Source: an uncultured Acetatifactor sp.
GTDB lineage: Bacteria; Bacillota; Clostridia; Lachnospirales; Lachnospiraceae
NCBI GenBank assembly: GCA_947588705.1
Contig: CANPYT010000001.1
Location: 1 to 64,000, forward strand
DNA: 64,000 bases
Direction: 5' to 3'
In this document: positions 27,401 to 34,394 of the stretch, in pieces
Position numbering within the stretch: position 1 is the first letter of the stretch
Layout of the letters: each line of letters opens with the position of its first letter
The notes under the pieces: model-generated
The model's database searches: none
Told to the model about the DNA's origin: nothing
Seen by the model: the letters and a program-made list of their open reading frames with translations, nothing else
Translations under genes and position numbers: made by a program

Positions 27401-28032
27401 CCATGCGGGATCTTGAGATCCGGGGAGCGGGCAACCTGTTGGGAGTAAAGCAGCACGGCCACATGGAGGCGGTGGGATACGACTTGTACTGTAAGATGCT
27501 CAACGAGGCGGTGCAGACGCTGAAGGGCGCTAAAGCGGCGGAGGATTTTGCCACGGTGATCGACCTGGATGTGGACGCGTTTATCCCGGCCTCCTATATC
27601 GTGAATGAGGTGCAGAAGCTGGATATTTACAAGCGGATCGCCGGGATCGAGAACACGAGGGAGCGGGATGACATGCGGGATGAACTGCTGGACCGCTTTG
27701 GGGAAATACCAAAGTCGGTGGATAATCTGCTGAGGATCGCGCTGATACGGGTGACGGCGCATACCCTCTATATGACGGAAGTCAAGGGAAAGAATGAGCA
27801 CATTGTCTTTACCCTGCGGCCGGATGCGGAGCTGGATCCTTCGGAGATCCCGGCGCTGCTGAAAAAGTATGGGCGGGATCTTGCCTTTACCGCCTATGGG
27901 AATCCGTTTTTTACCTACAAGTACCGGAAGACCGGCCTTGTGGAGACTGACGGGGAGCTTCTGCTGGAAAAAACAGAAGAGCTTTTGAAGGAGATGGAGG
28001 CGCTTCTGGCGGTTTCCGGGAAGACAAAATAA
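24463..28032 (+). CDS. mfd: Transcription-repair coupling factor Mfd
   Basis: A 1189-aa DNA translocase that removes stalled RNA polymerase and recruits UvrA. Order: UvrB-homology modules (1-350), the RNA-polymerase-interaction domain near 500-565 (FNELKVGDYVVHESHGLGIY), the helicase core with Walker A GDVGYGKTEIA near 659, the DEEQRF box near 763 and TATPIPRTLHMS. The TRG motif region is at about 930-990 (QLRGRVGRSNRTAYAFL), and a C-terminal TRCF domain follows. Length and order are complete. It is co-transcribed with pth. Confidence 0.96.
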   Translation: MQALLAPLQELAEYGSIREQLQKGLGPVSLTGCVDSQKLHIIYGLGQGFRVRVIVTYSDLKARELWEEYKFYDRNVMLYPAKDLIFFQADIHGNQLVKERVKTLRRLMERKPMTIITTYAALMTPQVIWDRETDVINVFRGGTVREPELAERLVSFGYEKNYQVEGPGQFSIRGGIVDIFDLTEENPYRIELWGDEVESIRSFDILSQRSIEKLESVSLYPATEFVLDDARVRKGLKRLEEEAAGQEALFRKEHRAEEAHRIAGQVKELREQLLEFRSQANLEGYVRYFYEDTVTLPELLVSLAEGAPGAAARPVFFLDEPARLKEQADAVELEFRESMAQRVEKGYILPGQMDLLYSGEQVAARLLRGSVATVSTMETRGGFFRAERRLDVAARNVAPYNNSFETLVRDLKQFRRNGYRVLLLSGSRTRAKRLAEDLREYELTAVYTEDPAREVQPGEVVTCYGHVNRGFEYSLLKFVVLSETDIFGAEKRKKKAPKRYQGQKIRDFNELKVGDYVVHESHGLGIYRGIEKVEMENVVKDYIKIEYRDGGILYVLATGLDVIQKYASADARKPKLNKLGSKEWERTKTKVRGAVSEVAKDLVELYALRQQSAGHAYGPDTVWQREFEEMFPFEETEDQLAAIADTKADMESTKIMDRLICGDVGYGKTEIAIRAAFKAVQEGKQVVYLVPTTILAQQHYTTFVQRMKDFPVRVELLSRFRTPAEIKKTLADLQKGLVDIVIGTHRVLSDDVKFKDLGLLVIDEEQRFGVTHKEKIKKLKENVDVLTLTATPIPRTLHMSLVGIRDMSVLEEAPEDRLPIQTFVCEYNEEMVREAISRELARGGQVYYVYNRVNNIVDVTARIQALVPEAQVAFAHGQMKESELERIMFEFIGGEIDVLVSTTIIETGLDIPNVNTMIIHDSDNMGLSQLYQLRGRVGRSNRTAYAFLMYKRDKMLKEVAEKRLAAIREFTDLGSGFKIAMRDLEIRGAGNLLGVKQHGHMEAVGYDLYCKMLNEAVQTLKGAKAAEDFATVIDLDVDAFIPASYIVNEVQKLDIYKRIAGIENTRERDDMRDELLDRFGEIPKSVDNLLRIALIRVTAHTLYMTEVKGKNEHIVFTLRPDAELDPSEIPALLKKYGRDLAFTAYGNPFFTYKYRKTGLVETDGELLLEKTEELLKEMEALLAVSGKTK

Positions 28033-28147
28033 TTCGAACAGATGTTTTCAAGAGAGTTTTATGACTCTTTAAAAGTGTTACCTTCTATGTAGAACCAGTG
28101 AAGATGTTACGAGATGGGAAACGGTTCCGCATAGGAGGTAATTTATC

Positions 28148-28249
28148 ATGAAGGGTTATAATACGGCGAACGGGTATATGGGATTTGTGGACGGATGTTA
28201 CATGCTCTTTGCAAGTGAAGAGGATTATAGGGAGTATGTGGAGAATTGA
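28148..28249 (+). CDS. 33-aa conserved-looking small protein
   Basis: A short gene with an excellent ribosome site (AGGAGG followed by TAATTTATC before the ATG). The product starts MKGYNTANGYMGFVDG and continues CYMLFASEEDYREYVEN. It is rich in Tyr and acidic residues and is soluble by eye, with no membrane segment or signal peptide. I have an impression of similar roughly 33-residue hypotheticals (MKGY..GYMG.V.G.YMLFAS) in Lachnospiraceae, but no function that I know. It sits alone between mfd and the sugar kinase. A partial copy of the dispersed repeat begins right after its stop. Confidence 0.75.
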   Translation: MKGYNTANGYMGFVDGCYMLFASEEDYREYVEN

Positions 28250-28250
28250 G

Positions 28251-28281
28251 TGCGCCTGCCTTTGCTCACAAAAAAGCGCTC
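28251..28281 (+). repeat. Dispersed intergenic repeat, partial copy C
   Basis: The first 18 bases (TGCGCCTGCCTTTGCTCA) are identical to part of copy B (45655-45736), and the following AAAAAAGCGCTC matches copy A (32576-32647). Only the right-hand half of the repeat is present here. Confidence 0.6.
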
Positions 28282-28354
28282 TTTTCGGAAGGGGATCTCT
28301 GTGATAAAATATAGACAGATCAAGGCTGCCAGGCAGCGGAAAGAGAGGTTGACT

Positions 28355-29377
28355 ATGAAAAGAGATTTTGACCTTCTCTCCCTGGGAGAGATCATGCTGA
28401 GACTTTCTCCGCCGGATAACGAGCGTATCACGAGGGGCGATACTTTGAGCAAGCAGGCCGGAGGCGCGGAGCTGAATGCCATCACCGGAGCCGCCATGCT
28501 GGGGCTGCGCTGCGGCATTATATCAAAGCTTCCGGCCAACGACCTGGGCATCTATATCAAGAACAGGGTCCGTCTCTGCGGCGTCAGCGATGACTATCTG
28601 GTCTATGACGATGATAAGGATGCGCGTCTGGGCGTTTATTATTACGAGAGCGGCGCCTATCCCAGAAAACCCAGGATCGTCTATGACAGAAAAAATACTT
28701 CTCTGAACAAGATCTCCGTCTCCGATTATGACGAATCCCTGTTCAGGGCGACCCGGTGCTTCCATACCAGCGGCATCACGCTGGCTCTGAGCCCCCAGGT
28801 GCGGGAGACAGCCATAGAGATGATCAAACGGTTTAAGGAACAGGGCGCATTGATTTCCTTTGACGTGAATTTTCGGGGAAATCTCTGGACCGGCGAGGAG
28901 GCGAAAGCCTGTATCGAGACCATACTGCCGTATGTGGATGTCTTTTTCTGCTCGGAGGAGACTGCCCGCCTGACTTTCAGGAAGGAGGGAGACGCCAGGA
29001 GCATTATGAAGAGTTTTACAGAGGAGTATCCCCTGTCCCTTGTCGCTTCTACCCAGCGGGTGGTGCACAGCCCCAAGCGCCATACCTTCGGTTCCATCAT
29101 ATACTGCGCGAAGGAGGACGCTTATTACGAGGAGCCGCCCTATGCGGATATTGAAGTGGTGGACAGGATCGGTAGCGGCGACGCATATATTTCCGGGGTG
29201 TTGTATGGTCTGCTGGCCCATGAAGGGGAGTATCAGAAAGCGCTGGAGTACGGGAACGCCGCCAGCGCCCTGAAGAATACCATTCCCGGGGACCTGCTTT
29301 CCACAGACCTAAAGGAGATCGAAAGCATTATCCGGGAACATAAATCCTCCGGGAGGATCGCGGAGATGGACCGGTAG
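28355..29377 (+). CDS. PfkB-family sugar kinase, 2-keto-3-deoxygluconate kinase-like
   Basis: A 340-aa ribokinase-superfamily enzyme phosphorylating a sugar or sugar acid with ATP. It begins MKRDFDLLSLGEIMLRLSPP. It contains QAGGAELNAITGAAMLG (substrate site), SFDVNFRGNLW and the anion-hole/catalytic motif DRIGSGDAYISG near residue 270. The ATG at 28355 has AGAGG upstream; the longer frame to 28250 crosses the repeat and lacks a ribosome site. KDG kinase is the closest family I recognise. No aldolase or uronate genes are beside it, so the substrate is uncertain. Confidence 0.86.
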   Translation: MKRDFDLLSLGEIMLRLSPPDNERITRGDTLSKQAGGAELNAITGAAMLGLRCGIISKLPANDLGIYIKNRVRLCGVSDDYLVYDDDKDARLGVYYYESGAYPRKPRIVYDRKNTSLNKISVSDYDESLFRATRCFHTSGITLALSPQVRETAIEMIKRFKEQGALISFDVNFRGNLWTGEEAKACIETILPYVDVFFCSEETARLTFRKEGDARSIMKSFTEEYPLSLVASTQRVVHSPKRHTFGSIIYCAKEDAYYEEPPYADIEVVDRIGSGDAYISGVLYGLLAHEGEYQKALEYGNAASALKNTIPGDLLSTDLKEIESIIREHKSSGRIAEMDR

Positions 29378-29588
29378 GGAAGGGCTTCTTGGCTTCGGGG
29401 TTTGCCATAAAAATCTTTTTTGTGCGTTTACATAAATTTTCTCCGTTTAGAGATACTATTTCCACAAATGGGAAAGCAGCCTTTTCCATGTTGAAGCTGT
29501 GGAAAAACGGCCGTAGACAGAGATTGTATGAAAAAGGCCGGAAGTATCCGGAAATAGAAAACTATGAGAAAATGGAGGAAATTTTTGT

Positions 29589-30134
29589 ATGAAAGCAACA
29601 GGAATCGTTCGCAGAATAGATGATCTGGGCAGGATCGTGATCCCAAAGGAGATACGGAGGACCTTGCACATCAGGGAATCTGATCCGCTGGAAATATTTA
29701 CCGACAGCGAAGGGCAGATCATATTGAAAAAGTATTCGCCCATCGGGGAGATGAGCACTTTCGCGAAACAATATGTGGAGAGCCTGGCCCAGGTTTCCGG
29801 CCACGCCGCGCTGATCGCGGACAGGGATCAGTTCATCGCCGCTGCAGGCGGCTACAAACAGCTGGTGAACAAGTCCGTCAGCAGGCAGCTGGACGAGAAG
29901 GTGCACAATCGGGAGACCCTGATGGCTTCCCGCGGAGACCGGGGTTTTATCAACGTGTGTGATGAAGGCGGCGAGGAATATCAGCATGAAGCCATCGCCC
30001 CCATCCTCTGCGAGGGAGATATCATCGGCAGCGTGGTGCTGCTTCAAAATGACAACAAGGCCCGTATGGGAGAGGTAGAGCAGAAGCTGCTCCTCTCCGC
30101 GGCAGGCTTCCTGGGAAGACAGATGGAACAATAG
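29589..30134 (+). CDS. spoVT: Stage V sporulation protein T (AbrB-family regulator)
   Basis: A 181-aa transcription factor of the late forespore. The AbrB-type swapped-hairpin DNA-binding domain is residues 1-50 (MKATGIVRRIDDLGRIVIPK, EIRRTLHIRESDPLEIF). A GAF-like domain follows (about 55-180, ALIADRDQFIAAAGG and IAPILCEGDIIGSVVLL). GGAGG lies 11 nt before the ATG. It appears to be a single gene closed by a strong terminator. I could not identify a convincing sigma-G promoter in the 211-bp upstream gap. Confidence 0.95.
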   Translation: MKATGIVRRIDDLGRIVIPKEIRRTLHIRESDPLEIFTDSEGQIILKKYSPIGEMSTFAKQYVESLAQVSGHAALIADRDQFIAAAGGYKQLVNKSVSRQLDEKVHNRETLMASRGDRGFINVCDEGGEEYQHEAIAPILCEGDIIGSVVLLQNDNKARMGEVEQKLLLSAAGFLGRQMEQ

Positions 30135-30143
30135 GGGCTTGAA

Positions 30144-30175
30144 GGGAGCGTCGTTTTCTGGCGACGCTCCCTTTT
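30144..30175 (+). terminator. Intrinsic terminator of spoVT
   Basis: GGGAGCGTCG and CGACGCTCCC form a perfect 10-bp stem with an 8-nt loop, followed by TTTT. Confidence 0.88.
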
Positions 30176-30202
30176 AGATTTTGGAATGAAAGCTGCTGGT
30201 TT

Positions 30203-32548
30203 CTACTTGGATTCATCCAGGTAAAGCTGTATCCGGTTCTGGATGATCTTTGCGGCTTCTTCCGCCGACTTGCTTCCCTCAAAGAACGGTTCCGCTTCCT
30301 CCTCTACGATGCTATAGACCGCGTTGACTCTGCTGTCACCCAGCTCCAGCCCTTTGAGCACAGTGATAAATTCTTCCACAAAGCTGCTCCCGTCCTCCTT
30401 GGTCTCCAAAAGCTTGTAAGAACCCGGCGCAAAGCCCTGCAGGGAGGAGGCAACATAGCCGGCATGGTCTGTCAGCCCGGGGGCAGTTCCCTTCTCTTTG
30501 ACGCTGGCCCGGATCACGTCCTCACGGACGCTCGTGCCGTCAAGCAGCTTTTGCTGTTCCTCCAGGGAGAGCAGGTCCCATAAAAATTCCAATGACCTTT
30601 CCAGGTTTTTTGTATTGGCGTTTATCACCAGCAGCCGGTAGGAACCGGTTGAGCCGTACCCATCCTGTCCGGGATAGCCGACGGGATGGCAGGTTTTCTC
30701 CAGGGGTTTCATGCCCTCTGAAAACATTCCTATATCGAAAACGCTCACACAGGTGGCAAGGCACTCGCCTGTTTTTAGTTCTTCATAGATCTGGTCTTCC
30801 TGCAGGGCCGGCTTTTCCCCGTATTCCTTACAGATCTCCAGAAAGCGGATAAAGGTTTCGTTCTCAAAATCGCAGGTTCCAGCCTCCAGATCCAAAAAAG
30901 GAGTCCTGTCCAGAAAATCGCTCAGGAAGAAATAGAGAAGATAATCCGGGGAGTTTTCAATGGTGCCCCAATTATTGTAGGCAAAGAGATCCTTGGGCTT
31001 TTTTTCATCCACAAGCCGGATGATGTCCTCTATCGTCCAGCTGTCTCCCTCCCAGGCCGCGTTGGATGCAAGCATGGCGGTCCCCTGTATCGACGTATCC
31101 AGGCCGATCAGTTTTCCGTCTATCATACCCTTTTGGAGTACGCTTGGAAAGATCTCATTCTTAAGCTCCGGATCCATATATTCCGTGAGATCCAAAAGGG
31201 CGTCGTTTTCGTACAGGTTCCTCACGTCTTCCGTGGAAAGGAGAAGGATATCCGGGCCGCCCCCGTTTAAAATATCCGCCATCAGCCGGGTGTGGTAGGT
31301 CTCGAAATCGCCCTCGTAAGTCTCAAGCTCTATCGGGTTGTCAGGATGGTTTTTGCTGTAATCCGCCGGCAGGGAACGGAAATACAAGCCGGGGTACTCC
31401 TCCACGACGGCAAGCGACAGGCTGCTCTCGCCCTGCTCTGGTTCTTCCTCGGAGCAAGTCAGGATCTCCAGTTTTTCGTTATTCCAGCTGTGCAGAAGGA
31501 CACGGCCGTTGACGGAGAAGGTAAGGGCGGCCAGGAAGGTGGGATTCACGCCCTCCAAAGCGCAGTCCAGAAGGGGCGTCTGTTCCCCTGTGGCGGTATC
31601 CCACCGCATCAGCCAGGAACCGGTGAGATAATAGAAGAAGCCATGTTCGTCAAAAGCAAATATCCTCTGGGAGATATCGGGGATCTCCCCCAGCCGTTCC
31701 TCCTTCTTTCCCTGTAAAAGAAAGAGTTCCGTCCTTTTATTATCCAGGTCCACCCGGGACGCGATGACGCTGCCGTCGGGGGCGGAACATGCCGCGGTAT
31801 AATACCGCCCGTTCGAAGGATCCGGCATATCCCGGCGGATCTCCTTTCCCTCCCGGTCGAACACCAGAAGGCCGCCCTCATAGCAGTTGATCAGATAAAA
31901 ATAATTTTCGTCGCAGAGGAAATTCATAAAACTCATCATCGGGCCGGAAGCGATTTCCTGATACGTATAGTCCAGGAGAATACTGGAAGTTTCCTTTCCC
32001 TCTTTGTCAAAGGTAAGCACCCGGATCTCCTGGGGATCGCCCTCCTGGCCCTCTGACACGAAAAGCCCGGCCAGCTCGTTTTCCCCAAGGAAGCAGAGCC
32101 GGTCAAAATGTCCCTGTAGAGCCTCCTCCTGGAAGACCTGTACAGCCGGTGAAGGAGTTTCGCCGGTAATGTCATATCGCTGCAGATAATGATCCCATCC
32201 GTCCTCCGTCCGGTAACTTTGCAGGCTGAACATCTCCCCGTCGCTGTAGGCTTCCGATTTCCTCCAGTCGGAGAAATCGATATCAGGCTGATCCGTAGCC
32301 GTCGAGGCGCGGTGTACCGTGTGATAAAGAGCCTTTGCGTCGCTGAGATCCAAGGGGGAATTTTGTCCGCTCGTTGCAAATCCCTGTTTCCAGCGGTCCG
32401 AAAGGGTCTCCGTGTCGTTTTCGGGAAGGTCCGCCTGGCTCTGGCTCCCGCTGCCCGAGCAGGCAGTCAGGAACAGGCAAGCCGCAAGGAAACATATCGC
32501 GGCTTTTTTGCATATGCCGCTTTTTTGCCATCTGTTTCTATCTTTCAT
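30203..32548 (-). CDS. Orphan lipoprotein: propeller-like N-terminal half plus ABC solute-binding C-terminal half
   Basis: 781 aa. The signal peptide ends at lipobox LTAC (Cys30). Residues about 60-370 show repeated short beta motifs of the propeller type (YDITGETPSP, VLTFDKEGKETSS, VFDREGKEIRRDMP, RIFAFDEHGFFYYLTGSWLM). Residues about 390-770 resemble a family-1 extracellular solute-binding protein (GGPDILLLSTEDVRNLYEND, LDLTEYM, GSTGSYRLLVINANTK). It is twice the length of a normal binding protein and has no permease genes on either side. I infer a surface sensor or a binding protein serving a distant transporter. Its leader contains copy A of the dispersed repeat. Confidence 0.85.
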   Translation of the reverse strand: MKDRNRWQKSGICKKAAICFLAACLFLTACSGSGSQSQADLPENDTETLSDRWKQGFATSGQNSPLDLSDAKALYHTVHRASTATDQPDIDFSDWRKSEAYSDGEMFSLQSYRTEDGWDHYLQRYDITGETPSPAVQVFQEEALQGHFDRLCFLGENELAGLFVSEGQEGDPQEIRVLTFDKEGKETSSILLDYTYQEIASGPMMSFMNFLCDENYFYLINCYEGGLLVFDREGKEIRRDMPDPSNGRYYTAACSAPDGSVIASRVDLDNKRTELFLLQGKKEERLGEIPDISQRIFAFDEHGFFYYLTGSWLMRWDTATGEQTPLLDCALEGVNPTFLAALTFSVNGRVLLHSWNNEKLEILTCSEEEPEQGESSLSLAVVEEYPGLYFRSLPADYSKNHPDNPIELETYEGDFETYHTRLMADILNGGGPDILLLSTEDVRNLYENDALLDLTEYMDPELKNEIFPSVLQKGMIDGKLIGLDTSIQGTAMLASNAAWEGDSWTIEDIIRLVDEKKPKDLFAYNNWGTIENSPDYLLYFFLSDFLDRTPFLDLEAGTCDFENETFIRFLEICKEYGEKPALQEDQIYEELKTGECLATCVSVFDIGMFSEGMKPLEKTCHPVGYPGQDGYGSTGSYRLLVINANTKNLERSLEFLWDLLSLEEQQKLLDGTSVREDVIRASVKEKGTAPGLTDHAGYVASSLQGFAPGSYKLLETKEDGSSFVEEFITVLKGLELGDSRVNAVYSIVEEEAEPFFEGSKSAEEAAKIIQNRIQLYLDESK

Positions 32549-32575
32549 ATTCTTTCCTCCATTTCCGTAACGGTT

Positions 32576-32647
32576 CAGCCTGCGCCATCCGCAAAGCCGC
32601 GCTTTTCGCCGCCCCGCGACTTCCTTTGTTCAAAAAAGCGCTCCCTC
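32576..32647 (+). repeat. Dispersed intergenic repeat, copy A
   Basis: Starts CAGCCTGCGCCATCCGCAAA, continues GCCGCGCT and ends TTCCTTTGTTCAAAAAAGCG with CTCCCTC. It aligns along its whole length with copy B (45655-45736), with a short deletion in the middle. It lies between the promoter and the start codon of the orphan lipoprotein, so it is transcribed as leader RNA on the minus strand. Confidence 0.62.
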
Positions 32648-32656
32648 AGTAATTTT

Positions 32657-32684
32657 ATTTTAGCATCGGATGCTCTTTTTTCAA
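32657..32684 (-). promoter_or_regulatory. Probable promoter of the orphan lipoprotein gene
   Basis: Minus strand: TTGAAA (32684-32679), 16-nt spacer, TAAAAT (32662-32657). The spacer holds an 11-bp palindrome GCATCGGATGC that could be an operator. Confidence 0.55.
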
Positions 32685-32846
32685 CTACGTTAAACACAAA
32701 TTAAAGGATGCTTAAACAGGAATTAATGAGTGACGGAAAATAGAGTGACAATATATACGATATGCCGTCTTTCAGAAGCCGGCGGACTTTTGGAAAAACA
32801 GGAAACTTAAATTATAACACAGAAAAATTTACATATAATAATTTTA

Positions 32847-32885
32847 TGTCGAAAAATCGACAATAGTTCAAAATAGGTGCATAAT
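32847..32885 (+). promoter_or_regulatory. Promoter and operator of the XRE-type regulator
   Basis: TCGACA (32857-32862), 17-nt spacer, CATAAT (32880-32885). The inverted repeat TGTCGA-AAAA-TCGACA (32847-32862) overlaps the -35, so self-repression by the downstream regulator is likely. Confidence 0.55.
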
Positions 32886-32947
32886 AGGGAGTTTTATTGT
32901 CTTAAAATGGGTAAAAATAAAGTTTTTTGGCAGAGGTATTTACCCAT

Positions 32948-33661
32948 ATGAGTGGTGTTTACAACAATGTATTAAAGAGACTGACAGAAGAGCGCCATCG
33001 TCTTGCCCTGTCCCAGAGGGAAATGGGGAGATATGTGCGGATGAACCAAAGCAGTTACAGCAAGGTAGAATTGGGAAATCGGCGGTTGAATTACTACGAA
33101 TTAAAACGCTTGTGTGAATCGGATGTGGATATGTTTTATGTATTCACCGGGAAGCGCTGCGATAGCAAATACATAAAACTTCTTGAAATGTACAGTTATG
33201 AGGAACTGAGCTGTATTTTGAATATGGTTTTGGCCCTGACGGAGCTTCGGCGTATCGGCACGGAGAAGGATATCTGGAAAAACCTCCTGCCCGGTGTGGA
33301 ATGCCTGGAAATGTGGGATCTGGGAAGAAAGTCCGGGAGAAGCCTGTTCTATTATGTGCGCCAGCTCTATGGGATCTCCCAGAAGGAGATGTCGGAAGTG
33401 CTGGGGATGGATGTGAAAAAATTCCGCGATCTGGAGAACGGCAGGTGCCTGCCGGACAGCGAGCTTTTGTGCAGGATGTATGAGCTGTTTGACGTGTCGC
33501 CGGCGATCTTCCTGCGAGACCGAAGGGGGCTTGCGGAGGAGATATGCTGTCTGCTGGAGATAGCGGGCCGGGAGGAAGAGGAGATGCTGTGGGATCTGTG
33601 TCGGCTTTGGAAAGCGGAGAGCCCTGTTTTCCTGGATGAAGGCAGAGAAGAGGCGGAGTGA
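32948..33661 (+). CDS. Regulator with two helix-turn-helix XRE-like domains
   Basis: A 237-aa protein starting MSGVYNNVLKRLTEERHRLA. The first XRE domain (about 8-60) reads LALSQREMGRYVRMNQSSYS, KVELGNRRLN. A second occurs around 138-190 (YGISQKEMSEVLGMDVKKFR, DLENGRCLP). A short helical linker joins them. The start at ATG 32948 has AGAGGT 10 nt upstream; the TTG at 32927 is rejected. A second XRE gene follows after 7 bp. The targets are unknown; the palindrome over its promoter suggests autoregulation. Confidence 0.82.
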   Translation: MSGVYNNVLKRLTEERHRLALSQREMGRYVRMNQSSYSKVELGNRRLNYYELKRLCESDVDMFYVFTGKRCDSKYIKLLEMYSYEELSCILNMVLALTELRRIGTEKDIWKNLLPGVECLEMWDLGRKSGRSLFYYVRQLYGISQKEMSEVLGMDVKKFRDLENGRCLPDSELLCRMYELFDVSPAIFLRDRRGLAEEICCLLEIAGREEEEMLWDLCRLWKAESPVFLDEGREEAE

Positions 33662-33668
33662 AAGCGGG

Positions 33669-34019
33669 ATGGCAAAAGTGCAGCAAGGAGAGCGTATCCG
33701 CGCACTGCGGGAAGGGAAGCACCTTACCAGGCGGCAGCTGTCGGAGCGGACAGGGCTGTCGGAGGGATATTTGTATCAGATAGAAACAGGCAGGAGGCAG
33801 GTCTCCGTAAATGCGCTTTGTAAGCTGGCGGAGGTTTTGTCGGCGAGCTGTGATTATATTCTGCTGGGCAGGGAGCCGCAGCCGGAAGCGGGATGCGAGG
33901 CGGCGATCCTGCAATCGCTAAATTCCATGAGTTCAGAACAGCGCGGCAGGGTTCGGGAAATGCTGGGGCTTTTCAGCGATGTGGCGGACCTGATCTGGGG
34001 GAAACAGGGGCATGGCTGA
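33669..34019 (+). CDS. Small XRE-family transcriptional regulator
   Basis: A 116-aa protein beginning MAKVQQGERIRALREGKHLT. The helix-turn-helix is RRQLSERTGLSEGYLYQIET (about 20-40), followed by VSVNALCKLAEVLSASCDYILLG and a short helical tail. It is tightly behind the two-domain regulator, probably in one message. An in-frame ATG at 33636 overlaps the upstream gene and has no better ribosome site. No toxin or phage gene is linked, so the role remains open. Confidence 0.85.
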   Translation: MAKVQQGERIRALREGKHLTRRQLSERTGLSEGYLYQIETGRRQVSVNALCKLAEVLSASCDYILLGREPQPEAGCEAAILQSLNSMSSEQRGRVREMLGLFSDVADLIWGKQGHG

Positions 34020-34041
34020 GGGAGCGCCTTCGATAAAATCC

Positions 34042-34071
34042 TTGACAATTAAAAATGGCAGGGGATATAAT
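34042..34071 (+). promoter_or_regulatory. sigma-A promoter of the ileS T-box leader
   Basis: TTGACA (34042-34047), 18-nt spacer, TATAAT (34066-34071). Confidence 0.85.
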
Positions 34072-34079
34072 AACGCATA

Positions 34080-34360
34080 TGATATATGATTTGAAAATGC
34101 GCTGACGAAGACAGTAATTGCGCCAGGAAAGGCAAAGCGAGCCGGTGAGGGTGAGAGACCGGTGCGAGTAGCGGTGCAAGGAAGATCACTTCCGAGCAGC
34201 CAGGACCAAAGGGGAAAGCTCTCCCGGTAGTTCTGGACGGTGTTCCTCCGTTATGGGAAACCATATAATTCCCGCGGTTCCGCCGTTGGGAACGTATGCT
34301 GTAACAGGTGGTGAAACGAGAGCAGGTCTCGTCCTATTACGGACGGGGCCTGTTTTTTTG
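34080..34360 (+). promoter_or_regulatory. T-box leader of ileS with transcription terminator
   Basis: A 280-nt structured leader directly ahead of isoleucyl-tRNA synthetase. The distal stem I region contains GGTGAGAGACCGGTG. GGAAGATCACTTCC carries an ATC followed by A, fitting an Ile specifier. The antiterminator/T-box region is CAGGTGGTGAAACGAGAGC, a divergent form of the usual GGGTGGTACCGCG. The competing terminator pairs AGGTCTCGTCC with GGACGGGGCCT (34324-34352) and is followed by seven T. Uncharged tRNA-Ile would favour read-through. Confidence 0.85.
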
Positions 34361-34394
34361 GAAAAAATTCAGAATCTGGAGAAAGGGGAAAACC

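Noticed and set aside
25528-27801. 757-aa open frame opposite mfd
   Set aside because: Mfd is complete with all motifs; the antisense translation is His/Leu-rich with no family features.
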